The notes under the pieces were generated by a model. The model was given only the letters and a program-made list of their open reading frames with translations. It made no database searches and was not told the DNA's origin. 64,000 nucleotides of DNA from an uncultured Muribaculaceae bacterium (GTDB taxonomy: Bacteria; Bacteroidota; Bacteroidia; Bacteroidales; Muribaculaceae), in contig CAJUPZ010000002.1 of assembly GCA_910588065.1 (NCBI GenBank), positions 124,001-188,000 on the forward strand, in the 5' to 3' direction. This document shows positions 1 to 7,290 of this stretch, piece by piece. The stretch's first letter is position 1, and every line of letters begins with the position of its first letter. A program made the translations under genes and the position numbers.

Positions 1-1254
1 GTTGTAGCAACCGCCGCTTTCGCAAGCGCAGAATCTGTGACCCCCGCTATCGCTCCCGACAAATTCCAGCGTATCATCAACGAAAAGTATGCCGCTGACA
101 TCCGCTTCCTTATCAACCAGGCCAATATCCGCCCGGTAGAGCTCAAGACAGCGCAGATGGAGACATTTAACAAAGACCTCGCTTCTGTGAATGCCGACAC
201 TGCCAGAATCATCAAGGAAATAAACATTTCATCGTATGCTTCTCCCGACGGTTCATACGCCTTCAACACCCAGCTTGCAGAAAAGCGTGAGGCCAACACC
301 ACAGCATACGTTGAAAAGCAGCTCAAAAAAGATAAAATCACCGAATTCGGCGAACTCACAGCTCAGTTCACTCCCGAGGACTGGGAAGGCTTCCAGAAAC
401 TCGTTGCCCAGAGCAATATCCAGGACAAAGACCTTATTCTGAGCGTGCTCTCAATGTACAAGGATCCCGAACAGCGCGAGAAAGAGATCCGCAACCTCTC
501 GTCTGTGTTTGAAACCCTCGCTACCGAGATTCTTCCCCAGCTCCGCTACTCACGCATCACAGCCTCTGTTGATGTAATCGGCAAGAGCGATGAGCAGATC
601 AACAAGCTTTTCGATACTAACCCCTCAGAGCTCTCTGTGGACGAAATGCTCTACGCTGCTACTCTCACCGACAACCTCGCACGCCGCAAAGCTATCTATC
701 AGGCTGTGACAAAGTACTATCCCAATGACTTCCGCGGTTACAACAACCTCGGTGCCGTTCAGTACGAGGAGAAAGACTACGCTGCCGCTCAGGCAAGCTT
801 CAAGAAGGCTGAAAAGCTCGCTCCCTCAAACGCTGAGGTGCAGATGAACACCGGTCTTATCGACCTTCTCAACAAAGACTACGCCGCTGCAAACCGTTGC
901 TTCGGCAACGCTGCCGGCCTCGAAGGCCTCGGTGACGCTCTCGGAGTGTACTACCTCAAGCAGGGTGATGTGAACGCCGCTGTCAAGGCATTCGGCAACA
1001 GCAAGACAAACAACGCCGCTCTTGCCCAGATTCTTGCCAAAGACTACAGCAAAGCCAAATCTACCCTTGCTGCAATACCCGCACCCGACGCGACTACTTA
1101 CTATCTCAACGCTGTTCTCGGTGCCCGCACCAACAACTCTCAGATCGTAACATCAAACCTCCGTCAGGCTGTCAAGCTCGACCCCGCTCTTGCAAGCCGT
1201 GCCGCTCAGGATCTTGAATTTGCTAAATTCAATCTCTCAGGCGTGCTCAACTGA
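1..1254 (+). CDS. OmpA-like/TPR envelope protein, 5' end outside the window
   Basis: The frame is open from base 1 (in-frame GTT GTA GCA...), so the GTG at 37 is not a convincing start and the gene begins upstream of the window; 417 residues are visible. Early in the visible part is an OmpA-like segment (SYASPDGSYAFNTQLAEKR, with the N..LA..R pattern). The C-terminal half holds TPR-type helices (YNNLGAVQYEEKDYAAAQ and the following repeat) and ends LSGVLN. From memory, long Bacteroidales OmpA-like proteins with this layout carry about 150 more N-terminal residues and a signal peptide; that is inference. Codons are strongly C-ending (CTC, AAC, GCC), as in highly expressed genes here. A strong terminator follows. 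Precise function is unknown; a periplasmic or outer-membrane scaffold is likely. Confidence 0.75.
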   Translation, partial: VVATAAFASAESVTPAIAPDKFQRIINEKYAADIRFLINQANIRPVELKTAQMETFNKDLASVNADTARIIKEINISSYASPDGSYAFNTQLAEKREANTTAYVEKQLKKDKITEFGELTAQFTPEDWEGFQKLVAQSNIQDKDLILSVLSMYKDPEQREKEIRNLSSVFETLATEILPQLRYSRITASVDVIGKSDEQINKLFDTNPSELSVDEMLYAATLTDNLARRKAIYQAVTKYYPNDFRGYNNLGAVQYEEKDYAAAQASFKKAEKLAPSNAEVQMNTGLIDLLNKDYAAANRCFGNAAGLEGLGDALGVYYLKQGDVNAAVKAFGNSKTNNAALAQILAKDYSKAKSTLAAIPAPDATTYYLNAVLGARTNNSQIVTSNLRQAVKLDPALASRAAQDLEFAKFNLSGVLN

Positions 1255-1280
1255 TAAGAGACATACCTTATTATATTATA

Positions 1281-1312
1281 AGTCCGGCAGCCTTAGCTGC
1301 CGGACTTTTTTT
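1281..1312 (+). terminator. Rho-independent terminator after the OmpA/TPR gene
   Basis: An 11-bp GC-rich stem (AGTCCGGCAGC / GCTGCCGGACT) with a CTTA loop is followed by a run of T, 27 bases after the stop codon. Confidence 0.9.
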
Positions 1313-1357
1313 ATGGACTTTTTTTACACCGGAAATCATTAAAAAAGGGCGTAAGTC

Positions 1358-1388
1358 TTTGTCAATTAAATAATAATGCGTAAATTTG
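1358..1388 (+). promoter_or_regulatory. Bacteroidetes-type promoter of the L31 gene
   Basis: TTTG at 1358-1361 and TAAATTTG at 1381-1388 are separated by 19 bp, matching the Bacteroidetes -33/-7 consensus (TTTG, TAnnTTTG). The coding start lies about 70 bp downstream. Confidence 0.75.
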
Positions 1389-1460
1389 CAAGCCATTACA
1401 ACAGAGCGTCTTACCAACGCGAATGTTAAAACTTTGATTTTAAGATAATTAAATAAGAAA

Positions 1461-1715
1461 ATGAAAAAAGACATCCATCCTTCCAACTATCGCGAAGTAG
1501 TGTTCAAAGACATGTCTAACGATGAAATCTTCATCACCCGTTCCACCATCGCCGCTAAGGAGACAATCGAAGTTGATGGCGTGACTTACCCCCTCGTGAA
1601 GCTTGAAATCACCAGCAGCTCTCACCCTTTCTTCACCGGCAAGCAGAAGCTCGTTGACACCGCAGGTCGTGTGGACAAGTTCATGAGCCGTTACGGCAAC
1701 CGCAAGAAAAAATAA
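1461..1715 (+). CDS. rpmE2: 50S ribosomal protein L31, type B
   Basis: An 84-residue protein beginning MKKDIHPSNYREVVFKD, with the L31 core SSHPFFTGKQK and the basic tail RYGNRKKK. It is the zinc-independent type B form, because it lacks the CxxC motifs of type A L31 and carries the type B insertion between the N-terminal strand and SHPF. It is a large-subunit ribosomal component. The gene has its own promoter and terminator, so it is monocistronic. Codon use is of the highly expressed kind. In many bacteria type B L31 replaces the zinc form under zinc limitation, but no Zur-type operator was recognised here. Confidence 0.96.
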   Translation: MKKDIHPSNYREVVFKDMSNDEIFITRSTIAAKETIEVDGVTYPLVKLEITSSSHPFFTGKQKLVDTAGRVDKFMSRYGNRKKK

Positions 1716-1742
1716 GCTGCGGCACAACACCAGCATACGAAA

Positions 1743-1774
1743 AAGCCCGGAACCAAAGAGTTCCGGGCTTTTTT
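1743..1774 (+). terminator. Terminator after rpmE2
   Basis: The stem AAGCCCGGAAC / GTTCCGGGCTT with a 6-base loop is followed by TTTT. Confidence 0.88.
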
Positions 1775-1856
1775 GACGATTCGCCATATATGTAACAGAA
1801 AGACACCAAATGCAACTTAAAAATATTTAAAGAGCATTATATCTCAGTGACTTATC

Positions 1857-1887
1857 TTTGATTTCATAAGATTTACCACTATCTTTG
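1857..1887 (+). promoter_or_regulatory. Promoter of the NagB-like/PIG-L gene
   Basis: TTTG at 1857-1860 and TATCTTTG at 1880-1887 have a 19-bp spacer. The start codon is 33 bp past the -7 box. Confidence 0.75.
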
Positions 1888-1919
1888 CGTTAATGAAAAA
1901 CTTTAATATCATTCCTTAA

Positions 1920-3902
1920 ATGAAAACAAACCTAAGTTCACAAATCAAGCTTGACCGCATTCCGCGCCGCTACTACGACCCGCAGGGCGAGATTGAGCTT
2001 GCTGCACTTACCCGCGAGGAGAAAATCTATACCCGGATTTTTGAAACAGCTACCGCCGGCAGCGATTATGTTGCCGAGAACATAGCCAGAAACATCAACC
2101 GCTGCGTTGAGGCCAAGGGCAAATGTGTGATAGCCTTCGGTGCCGGAACAGGCACCCATAGCGCGTACTCTTCTCTGATACGTCTCAACAAAGAGGGCAA
2201 GGTAAGCTTCAAGAATGTTGTGGTATATTCCCTCAGCGAATTTTTCCCTCTCACTCCCGATGGCCCCTGCACACTTCGCCGCCTCAAAGAGGTGTTGCTC
2301 GACCATGTGGACATCAATCCTGAAAATATCCACACTTTCGACCCCGATGTCACAAAGGAGGATATGTTCCAGCGCTGCAAATCATACGAACAGCAGATAG
2401 CCGGTGAAGGTGGACTCGACCTGGTGGTGTGTGAGGTGGCTCAGAGCGGAGCTCTCGCTTTCAATGAACCGGGCACTCCCGATACAAGCCTCTGTCGCCT
2501 TGTGCTGCTCGGCAATGAGACCCGCCACAATGTTGCCTCCGACTATAAGTGCGAGGATGTGCCCACCACAGCCATAACACTCGGCATCGCCAATATTCTC
2601 TCTGCCGACCGCGTTATTACCATGGCTTGGGGTGAGTCCAAGGCGGCTATCGTGAAGAAAACCGTAGAGGAACCCTCCAATGCAAATGTGCCCGCATCCT
2701 TCCTGCAGGGGCACGCTCATGCCAAACTGGCTATCGACCTTCCGGCATCCGAAGACCTCACCCGAATATCGCAGCCATGGAAAGTGACATCATGCGAATG
2801 GAACGACAAGCTTATTCGCCGCGCCATCGTGTGGCTGTGTCACGTCACCGGAAAGCCTATTCTCAAACTCACCGACAAGGATTACAACGACTGGGGACTT
2901 GGCGAGCTGCTTGCGCTCTTTGGTTCCGCATACAATGTGAACATCAAGATATTCAACGACCTGCAGCACACCATAACCGGATGGCCCGGCGGCAAGCCCA
3001 ATGCAGATGACACATACCGTCCCGAAAGAGCAAACCCCTATCCCAAGCGTGTGATAGTGTTCAGCCCGCACCCCGATGACGATGTGATTTCAATGGGCGG
3101 TACCCTCAAACGCCTTGTAGACCAGAAGCACGATGTGCATGTTGCCTACGAAACCTCAGGCAACATTGCTGTGGGCGACGAGGACATGATCCGCTACTTC
3201 CTTATGATGGATAAGATTGCCCCGATGTTTGGCTTCGACAGCGCCGGATACTCCAAACTGTCAAACGAAGTGCACGATTTCCTCAAAAACAAGAAGGCAG
3301 GTGATATGGACACCGCCGACATCCGTGAAATCAAAACCATGATACGTCAGGCCGAGGCTACGATCGCCTGCAACTACATTGGTGTGAAGCCGCAGAACAT
3401 CCACTTCCTGCGTCTGCCTTTCTATGAAACCGGCACCATCAAAAAGGGCGACCTCAGCGAGCGCGATGTAGATATTGTAAAGAGACTCCTCGAAGATGTG
3501 AAGCCTCATCAGATTTTTGTTGCCGGCGACCTCGCCGACCCGCATGGCACCCACAAAGTGTGCACAGACGCCGTGCTCGCAGCTGTGGATGAGCTCAAGG
3601 ATGAGGAATGGATGAAAGATTGCCGCATTTGGATGTACCGTGGCGCCTGGGCGGAATGGGAAATCGACCATATCGAAATGGCAGTCCCCATCAGCCCTGA
3701 GGAGCTTAGATTCAAGCGCAACTCTATTCTCAAACATCAGAGCCAGATGGAGAATGCTCCCTTCCTCGGCGATGACGACCGCCTGTTCTGGCAGCGTGCC
3801 GAAGACCGCAACCGTGGCACAGCGCAGCTTTACGAGAGCCTCGGCCTCGCGTCATACGAAGCCATCGAAGCATTCGTGGAATACAAACCCATCCGCGACT
3901 GA
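1920..3902 (+). CDS. Glucosamine-6-phosphate deaminase-like/PIG-L deacetylase fusion
   Basis: This 660-residue protein has an N-terminal NagB-like domain (about 30-330) and a C-terminal PIG-L/LmbE domain (about 378-650). NagB ancestry is clear from ALAFNEPG (residues 178-185). Compared with E. coli NagB, however, the general-base Asp72 site is Ser106, Asp141 is Ser176 and ring-opening His143 is Ala178; only Glu148 (E183) remains. The PIG-L half keeps its zinc motif HPDDD (H384-D388) and a second PHGTH motif (H542, H545). Databases usually label long Bacteroidetes proteins of this build glucosamine-6-phosphate deaminase; by sequence, deaminase activity is doubtful, while an N-acetyl-sugar deacetylase activity is plausible. 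It has its own promoter and terminator, so it is a single-gene unit. Deaminase function should not be assumed from the name. Confidence 0.88.
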   Translation: MKTNLSSQIKLDRIPRRYYDPQGEIELAALTREEKIYTRIFETATAGSDYVAENIARNINRCVEAKGKCVIAFGAGTGTHSAYSSLIRLNKEGKVSFKNVVVYSLSEFFPLTPDGPCTLRRLKEVLLDHVDINPENIHTFDPDVTKEDMFQRCKSYEQQIAGEGGLDLVVCEVAQSGALAFNEPGTPDTSLCRLVLLGNETRHNVASDYKCEDVPTTAITLGIANILSADRVITMAWGESKAAIVKKTVEEPSNANVPASFLQGHAHAKLAIDLPASEDLTRISQPWKVTSCEWNDKLIRRAIVWLCHVTGKPILKLTDKDYNDWGLGELLALFGSAYNVNIKIFNDLQHTITGWPGGKPNADDTYRPERANPYPKRVIVFSPHPDDDVISMGGTLKRLVDQKHDVHVAYETSGNIAVGDEDMIRYFLMMDKIAPMFGFDSAGYSKLSNEVHDFLKNKKAGDMDTADIREIKTMIRQAEATIACNYIGVKPQNIHFLRLPFYETGTIKKGDLSERDVDIVKRLLEDVKPHQIFVAGDLADPHGTHKVCTDAVLAAVDELKDEEWMKDCRIWMYRGAWAEWEIDHIEMAVPISPEELRFKRNSILKHQSQMENAPFLGDDDRLFWQRAEDRNRGTAQLYESLGLASYEAIEAFVEYKPIRD

Positions 3903-3922
3903 TAAAACCTACCCCACAAAGA

Positions 3923-3957
3923 AACTCCGGAGAGAATCCCTCTCCGGAGTTTTTTTA
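3923..3957. terminator. Terminator between convergent genes
   Basis: The stem AACTCCGGAGA / TCTCCGGAGTT is followed by T7. It ends the gene on the left and may also serve the minus-strand ImmA/IrrE gene from the right. Confidence 0.85.
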
Positions 3958-3983
3958 ATACCCATTGCTCGCGCAGTACTTAT

Positions 3984-5108
3984 TCAACTAATTTTAGCTA
4001 TAAGGTCTCGACATATAGCGTATGAATTCTTGACAAGACTCCTCTCTTGACAAAAATGGTGGTATTGCCCGGTCACTATCCCGACATTTATCCGATTGCT
4101 TCTGGCTATTGCCTTTAACTTATTGGCAGCAGCATACGGATTTTCGATATCGGAGAAAGCTTCTATGGGAGAATTTCCACTCCACAATGCTTCTGTTGCA
4201 AATTGGTTGGCGGCTGTTTCTTTCTCATCATTAACCATGATACTTCTATCCACATCAATATAACTATGAGTGCTATCTTGTTTAAGGTGAAGCATAATAT
4301 GCCCTAATTCATGCATAATGGTAAAAGCAAAGTTGTCAATCCTATTCATTCGTTGAGTGGAAACAATCGTGGGGTTGATTCCGCTCCAGAATGAGAATCC
4401 GTCAACAGGCACCTTATCAAGTCTTTTTTCATTAGCTATAAATTTGATTCCAAAGGAGTTGAGCAGTTTCTCTGTTTTTGCTATTACATCCGTGTTGGAG
4501 TAGAAGACGGCATTTAGTTTTCTGATCAATTCGGGAATTCGCATGGAATTAAACTCTGTATCCAACGTAATGCTATTGCTCACATGTCTGACAATAATTA
4601 CCCATGTAAAAAGATTGGATTGCTCAGTCTGAACTTTTTCTGATTTTTTGAAACATCCTGCGGACGATGAAAATTGTCGTTCTAATTGCTGTACATCTGA
4701 GATTCCAAGAGCCTCCATTACCATATCTATATTTTTCTCAAAATCAGAACTGAACGCCAATCTTTTTTTTAGGACATTCAAATTCGCGTGGGAGCGCAAT
4801 TTAGTCCAAATCTCAATAGCTGCAGTCCTGGACTCAATTTCTTTCCGTTTTATTTCCAAGTCATGTTCATTCTGAAGCCTGAGCCAATCAGACGCTTTCA
4901 GACTTCCGGGCAATGCAGCTTCAAGTAGAATCGCGATTTCAACTGTGATGTCTTTGCTTCCCGTAATGATACCGTTTATCATGGGAGCCGACTTTCCAAG
5001 AGCGGAAGCAAGTTCTCTCTGAGAAAGCCCGTATTCTTCCAACTCGCCTTTTAAGACGGTGCCGGGATGTGGAGAGAGCGTGTAATCTTGTGGGTTGATG
5101 ATGTTCAT
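3984..5108 (-). CDS. XRE-family HTH and ImmA/IrrE metallopeptidase protein
   Basis: A 374-residue cytoplasmic protein starting at ATG 5108. An upstream TTG at 5138 is rejected because it lies inside the probable -7 promoter box. Residues about 15-70 form an XRE-type helix-turn-helix (YGLSQRELASALGKSAPMI), close to HigA-type antitoxins. Residues about 200-330 form an ImmA/IrrE (DUF955) metalloprotease domain with HELGH (266-270) and the third ligand region ETAANQFA (E297). Relatives are phage or ICE repressor-cleaving proteases and antitoxin-like regulators. No HigB-type toxin gene is adjacent. It is divergent from the DUF4417 gene set and could control it. The region is AT-richer than its neighbours, suggesting acquisition. 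Family assignment is firm; substrate and target are unknown. Confidence 0.9.
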   Translation of the reverse strand: MNIINPQDYTLSPHPGTVLKGELEEYGLSQRELASALGKSAPMINGIITGSKDITVEIAILLEAALPGSLKASDWLRLQNEHDLEIKRKEIESRTAAIEIWTKLRSHANLNVLKKRLAFSSDFEKNIDMVMEALGISDVQQLERQFSSSAGCFKKSEKVQTEQSNLFTWVIIVRHVSNSITLDTEFNSMRIPELIRKLNAVFYSNTDVIAKTEKLLNSFGIKFIANEKRLDKVPVDGFSFWSGINPTIVSTQRMNRIDNFAFTIMHELGHIMLHLKQDSTHSYIDVDRSIMVNDEKETAANQFATEALWSGNSPIEAFSDIENPYAAANKLKAIARSNRINVGIVTGQYHHFCQERSLVKNSYAICRDLIAKIS

Positions 5109-5135
5109 ACGTTGGTTCTCTTGGGAAATTGTTTG

Positions 5136-5143
5136 CAAATATA
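5136..5143 (-). promoter_or_regulatory. -7 box of the ImmA/IrrE gene
   Basis: The minus-strand sequence TATATTTG matches TAnnTTTG, 28 bp upstream of the ATG at 5108. No clear -33 TTTG was found (only TTCG at the expected distance). Confidence 0.5.
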
Positions 5144-5223
5144 GTTATTATATTGCTAACTGCGAAATTTAAATATGGTAACCTGTAAGTTTACATTTTT
5201 TTGAAAAATATTCCACAAAAGAC

Positions 5224-5254
5224 TTGACTTTGCCTAAAATATGTATTAACTTTG
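5224..5254 (+). promoter_or_regulatory. Candidate promoter for the DUF4417 operon
   Basis: TTGA at 5224-5227 and TAACTTTG at 5247-5254 have a 19-bp spacer. It would give a leader of about 230 bases before the ATG at 5492. Confidence 0.5.
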
Positions 5255-5491
5255 CAGGGCGAATCATTAAAGAGACGCACAATTGAAAAAATGAAGTAAC
5301 AATTATAAAAGACGAGAGTGACACCGGTGCGACCAATGCCACTCTACAAGATTCGGTCGACAATCTGTTGCGAACTTCCACATTGCATCAACAGAAGGTC
5401 TGATTTTAATCTTACAAAGATAGCCTTAGCTCGTCTAACTAACAAATCGGTCGCGTTAAAACATTTTATTAACCCTATAATTTTGTAAATT

Positions 5492-6247
5492 ATGCCCGAT
5501 TTTAAAGATTCCGGTTCACTCTTTAATGAGGAAGAGCTCGGAAAAGCGGATGTGGAGTCGTCCAAATCCACACAAGATAAAGGAATCGTATTTCACGAAC
5601 GATACCTTGGTCTAAAAGAGTCCGAACGACGAAAAATGCGGATCCTCAACAAGCATCTACTTCCGAGTGATACACCTGTCGAGGGAGCTTTTCAACTACC
5701 AAAAGTTCTCCCATACACGGGGGACATTCCTGTGGTTTTCATTCCATATAGTGCCAAGGTGTGTTATAACGCAATGTTTAAGGGGGTATACTGCAATATC
5801 CATGATGCCGGTTTCAGTTCCACATGGAGTCAACCGGTGAAATCGCTTAAGAAAGTTAAGCAGTACATGCTTGCGGTTGCTCCGGACCATACATTATGGG
5901 TAGATGGTCTTACTTGCGAGAACATAGAGCAGTTACGGAAGTCTCGAACCACTCAGCGATTTTGGCAAAATAACGGAGTTGCCACAATTCAAACCGCCTC
6001 ATGGGGAAATGCTGAATCAGTGTTGACCTACGCATTCGACGGACTTGCCGAGAATAGCTGGACTGCCATCGGGCATCAACGTGTCGGCAATAAAGCCGAA
6101 CAGAGATTGTTTAAGTTCGCAGTAAGAACACTCGTTGAGAGAAAACGACCAAGAGGGCTTATTGTTTTTGGTGCACCTTTGACTTTCGATCCGGGTGTGC
6201 CTGTAATCATGATGCCCAGTTTTATATCAAAACTACGCAAATTATGA
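5492..6247 (+). CDS. DUF4417 domain protein
   Basis: A 251-residue soluble protein with no signal peptide. Residues about 60-210 resemble the DUF4417 family, which is common in phages and mobile elements and has no established function. The matching landmarks are the strand/helix pattern around DIPVVFIPYSAK, an acidic surface stretch, TASWGNAESVLTYAFDGL and a late IVFGAP segment. The next gene starts at 6244 inside its last codons (ATGA overlap), so the two are translationally coupled. With the divergent ImmA/IrrE regulator it forms a small accessory locus. The family call rests on remembered motif patterns; its biochemical role cannot be stated. Confidence 0.7.
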   Translation: MPDFKDSGSLFNEEELGKADVESSKSTQDKGIVFHERYLGLKESERRKMRILNKHLLPSDTPVEGAFQLPKVLPYTGDIPVVFIPYSAKVCYNAMFKGVYCNIHDAGFSSTWSQPVKSLKKVKQYMLAVAPDHTLWVDGLTCENIEQLRKSRTTQRFWQNNGVATIQTASWGNAESVLTYAFDGLAENSWTAIGHQRVGNKAEQRLFKFAVRTLVERKRPRGLIVFGAPLTFDPGVPVIMMPSFISKLRKL

Positions 6248-6648
6248 AAAAGGAATATCGTATCGAAGACTGGGAGGACCTTTCGGATACCCCTGAGGAG
6301 TTTGATGCAGCAATAAAAAATGCACTCACTCCCAATGAAAAAGAGTTTTTTGAGAAACTACGTTTCAAGGAACTTAACGAAACAGCAGCCAGCAATGATG
6401 TACTGATGAACGAGACTGACAATTCCGACGGTTTGTATATTCTGCGGGTCGGTTCTGACGGCATCCTGATTGGCCGGAATATTTCCGACCCCAAAGAGAC
6501 TACAACTCCCGAGGAATATGCTGGTATCTTTCTTGCGTTGCAGCAAGACATATCACAATTCGTTGGGCGCCATGTTACTCTCCTCGAATGGCTGAGACAG
6601 CGCGACTTCAAGGGAATAAAGTATAATCAGAACAATGACTATATGTGA
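6244..6648 (+). CDS. Uncharacterised acidic protein
   Basis: A 134-residue acidic, soluble protein starting MKKEYRIEDWEDLSDTPEEF. No domain was recognised. Its start overlaps the DUF4417 stop by 4 bases, and its end overlaps the next gene by 14 bases if that gene starts at 6635. The tight packing indicates an operon of three. A small acidic protein coupled to a basic partner is compatible with an immunity or antitoxin role, but that is inference from context only. Confidence 0.65.
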   Translation: MKKEYRIEDWEDLSDTPEEFDAAIKNALTPNEKEFFEKLRFKELNETAASNDVLMNETDNSDGLYILRVGSDGILIGRNISDPKETTTPEEYAGIFLALQQDISQFVGRHVTLLEWLRQRDFKGIKYNQNNDYM

Positions 6649-7090
6649 TATGGGAATGCAGCGATTATATAACGGAAGTGGCGGTTTTTCAGAGTATCTC
6701 TACCATCAGGTTGGGGAAACCATAGTTGCGTCCAACGGTGTGGAGGGTAAGGTTGTCGAAAAAATTGACAAAGCATCGTATGACGGTCTTCCTATTCTTT
6801 CCAACACAAGCGAGGTCTATTTCAAGACGAATGCCAAAGGTGAAATTATTCAGGCTCGAATCTATAAAGACAGAAAGCCTGTATGCGATTTCGATTGGGA
6901 TCATAATCACACTAATAAAAATGGTGAAAAATTTGAGAAAGGGACTGTTCATGTACAGCCCTTTAAGAAAGATGCTAAGGGTAACTGGAAAAGAGATGAC
7001 AAACACGCTCGATACCTTTCAAAAGAGGAAATTGAGCGCTATGGGGAACTCATCAAGAAAGCTAATCCCAATGCAAAGTTAAGACCTTAA
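6635..7090 (+). CDS. Uncharacterised basic protein, possible toxin-like C-terminus
   Basis: A 151-residue protein. ATG codons at 6635, 6650 and 6656 are all possible; 6650 avoids most of the overlap with the upstream gene. The C-terminal half is polar and basic, with a His-rich motif VCDFDWDHNHTN followed by GTVHVQPF and a KEEIERYGELIKKA helix. This loosely resembles the short C-terminal modules of polymorphic toxins and phage head proteins (D-x-D-x-H-x-H tails). No catalytic assignment is possible by eye. It is the last gene of the DUF4417 operon and is followed by a hairpin. Confidence 0.6.
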   Translation: MTICDMGMQRLYNGSGGFSEYLYHQVGETIVASNGVEGKVVEKIDKASYDGLPILSNTSEVYFKTNAKGEIIQARIYKDRKPVCDFDWDHNHTNKNGEKFEKGTVHVQPFKKDAKGNWKRDDKHARYLSKEEIERYGELIKKANPNAKLRP

Positions 7091-7174
7091 CTGATATAGA
7101 TTATAGTAAAATAATGCCTATGGAGTAATTCTACGCAATGCGCATAGCCGCGTCATCGGCACAAAATACGCATG

Positions 7175-7212
7175 AATAGAGCGGTGAGGTCAAGTTGCCT
7201 CACCGTTCTATT
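7175..7212. terminator. Hairpin between convergent operons
   Basis: A 15-bp nearly perfect stem (AATAGAGCGGTGAGG / CCTCACCGTTCTATT) with an 8-base loop lies between the convergent DUF4417 operon and nadE. It has no long T-run but its position suits a two-way terminator. Confidence 0.7.
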
Positions 7213-7290
7213 AAAGATATGCATTATTTTGATGTTATGCGCTCAAAATCAGTATAATTTCTGATAGAAGGTGCCGGTGCTGACGAGCGT

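Larger units (their letters stand above)
5109..5491. other. Divergent intergenic region and long leader
   Basis: 383 bases without a firm gene. It holds the minus-strand -7 box of the ImmA/IrrE gene and a plus-strand promoter at 5224-5254. A possible stem (AGAGTG...CACTCT) lies near 5315-5346. There is also an unsupported 50-codon frame at 5336-5488 (MPLYKIRSTICCELPH...). A second TAATTTTG at 5478-5485 lies directly before the DUF4417 start codon. The roughly 230-base leader could be regulatory, but no known riboswitch was recognised. Confidence 0.4.

Noticed and set aside
1920..3902. Plain annotation as an active glucosamine-6-phosphate deaminase
   Set aside because: Three catalytic positions are replaced; only the domain ancestry is supported.
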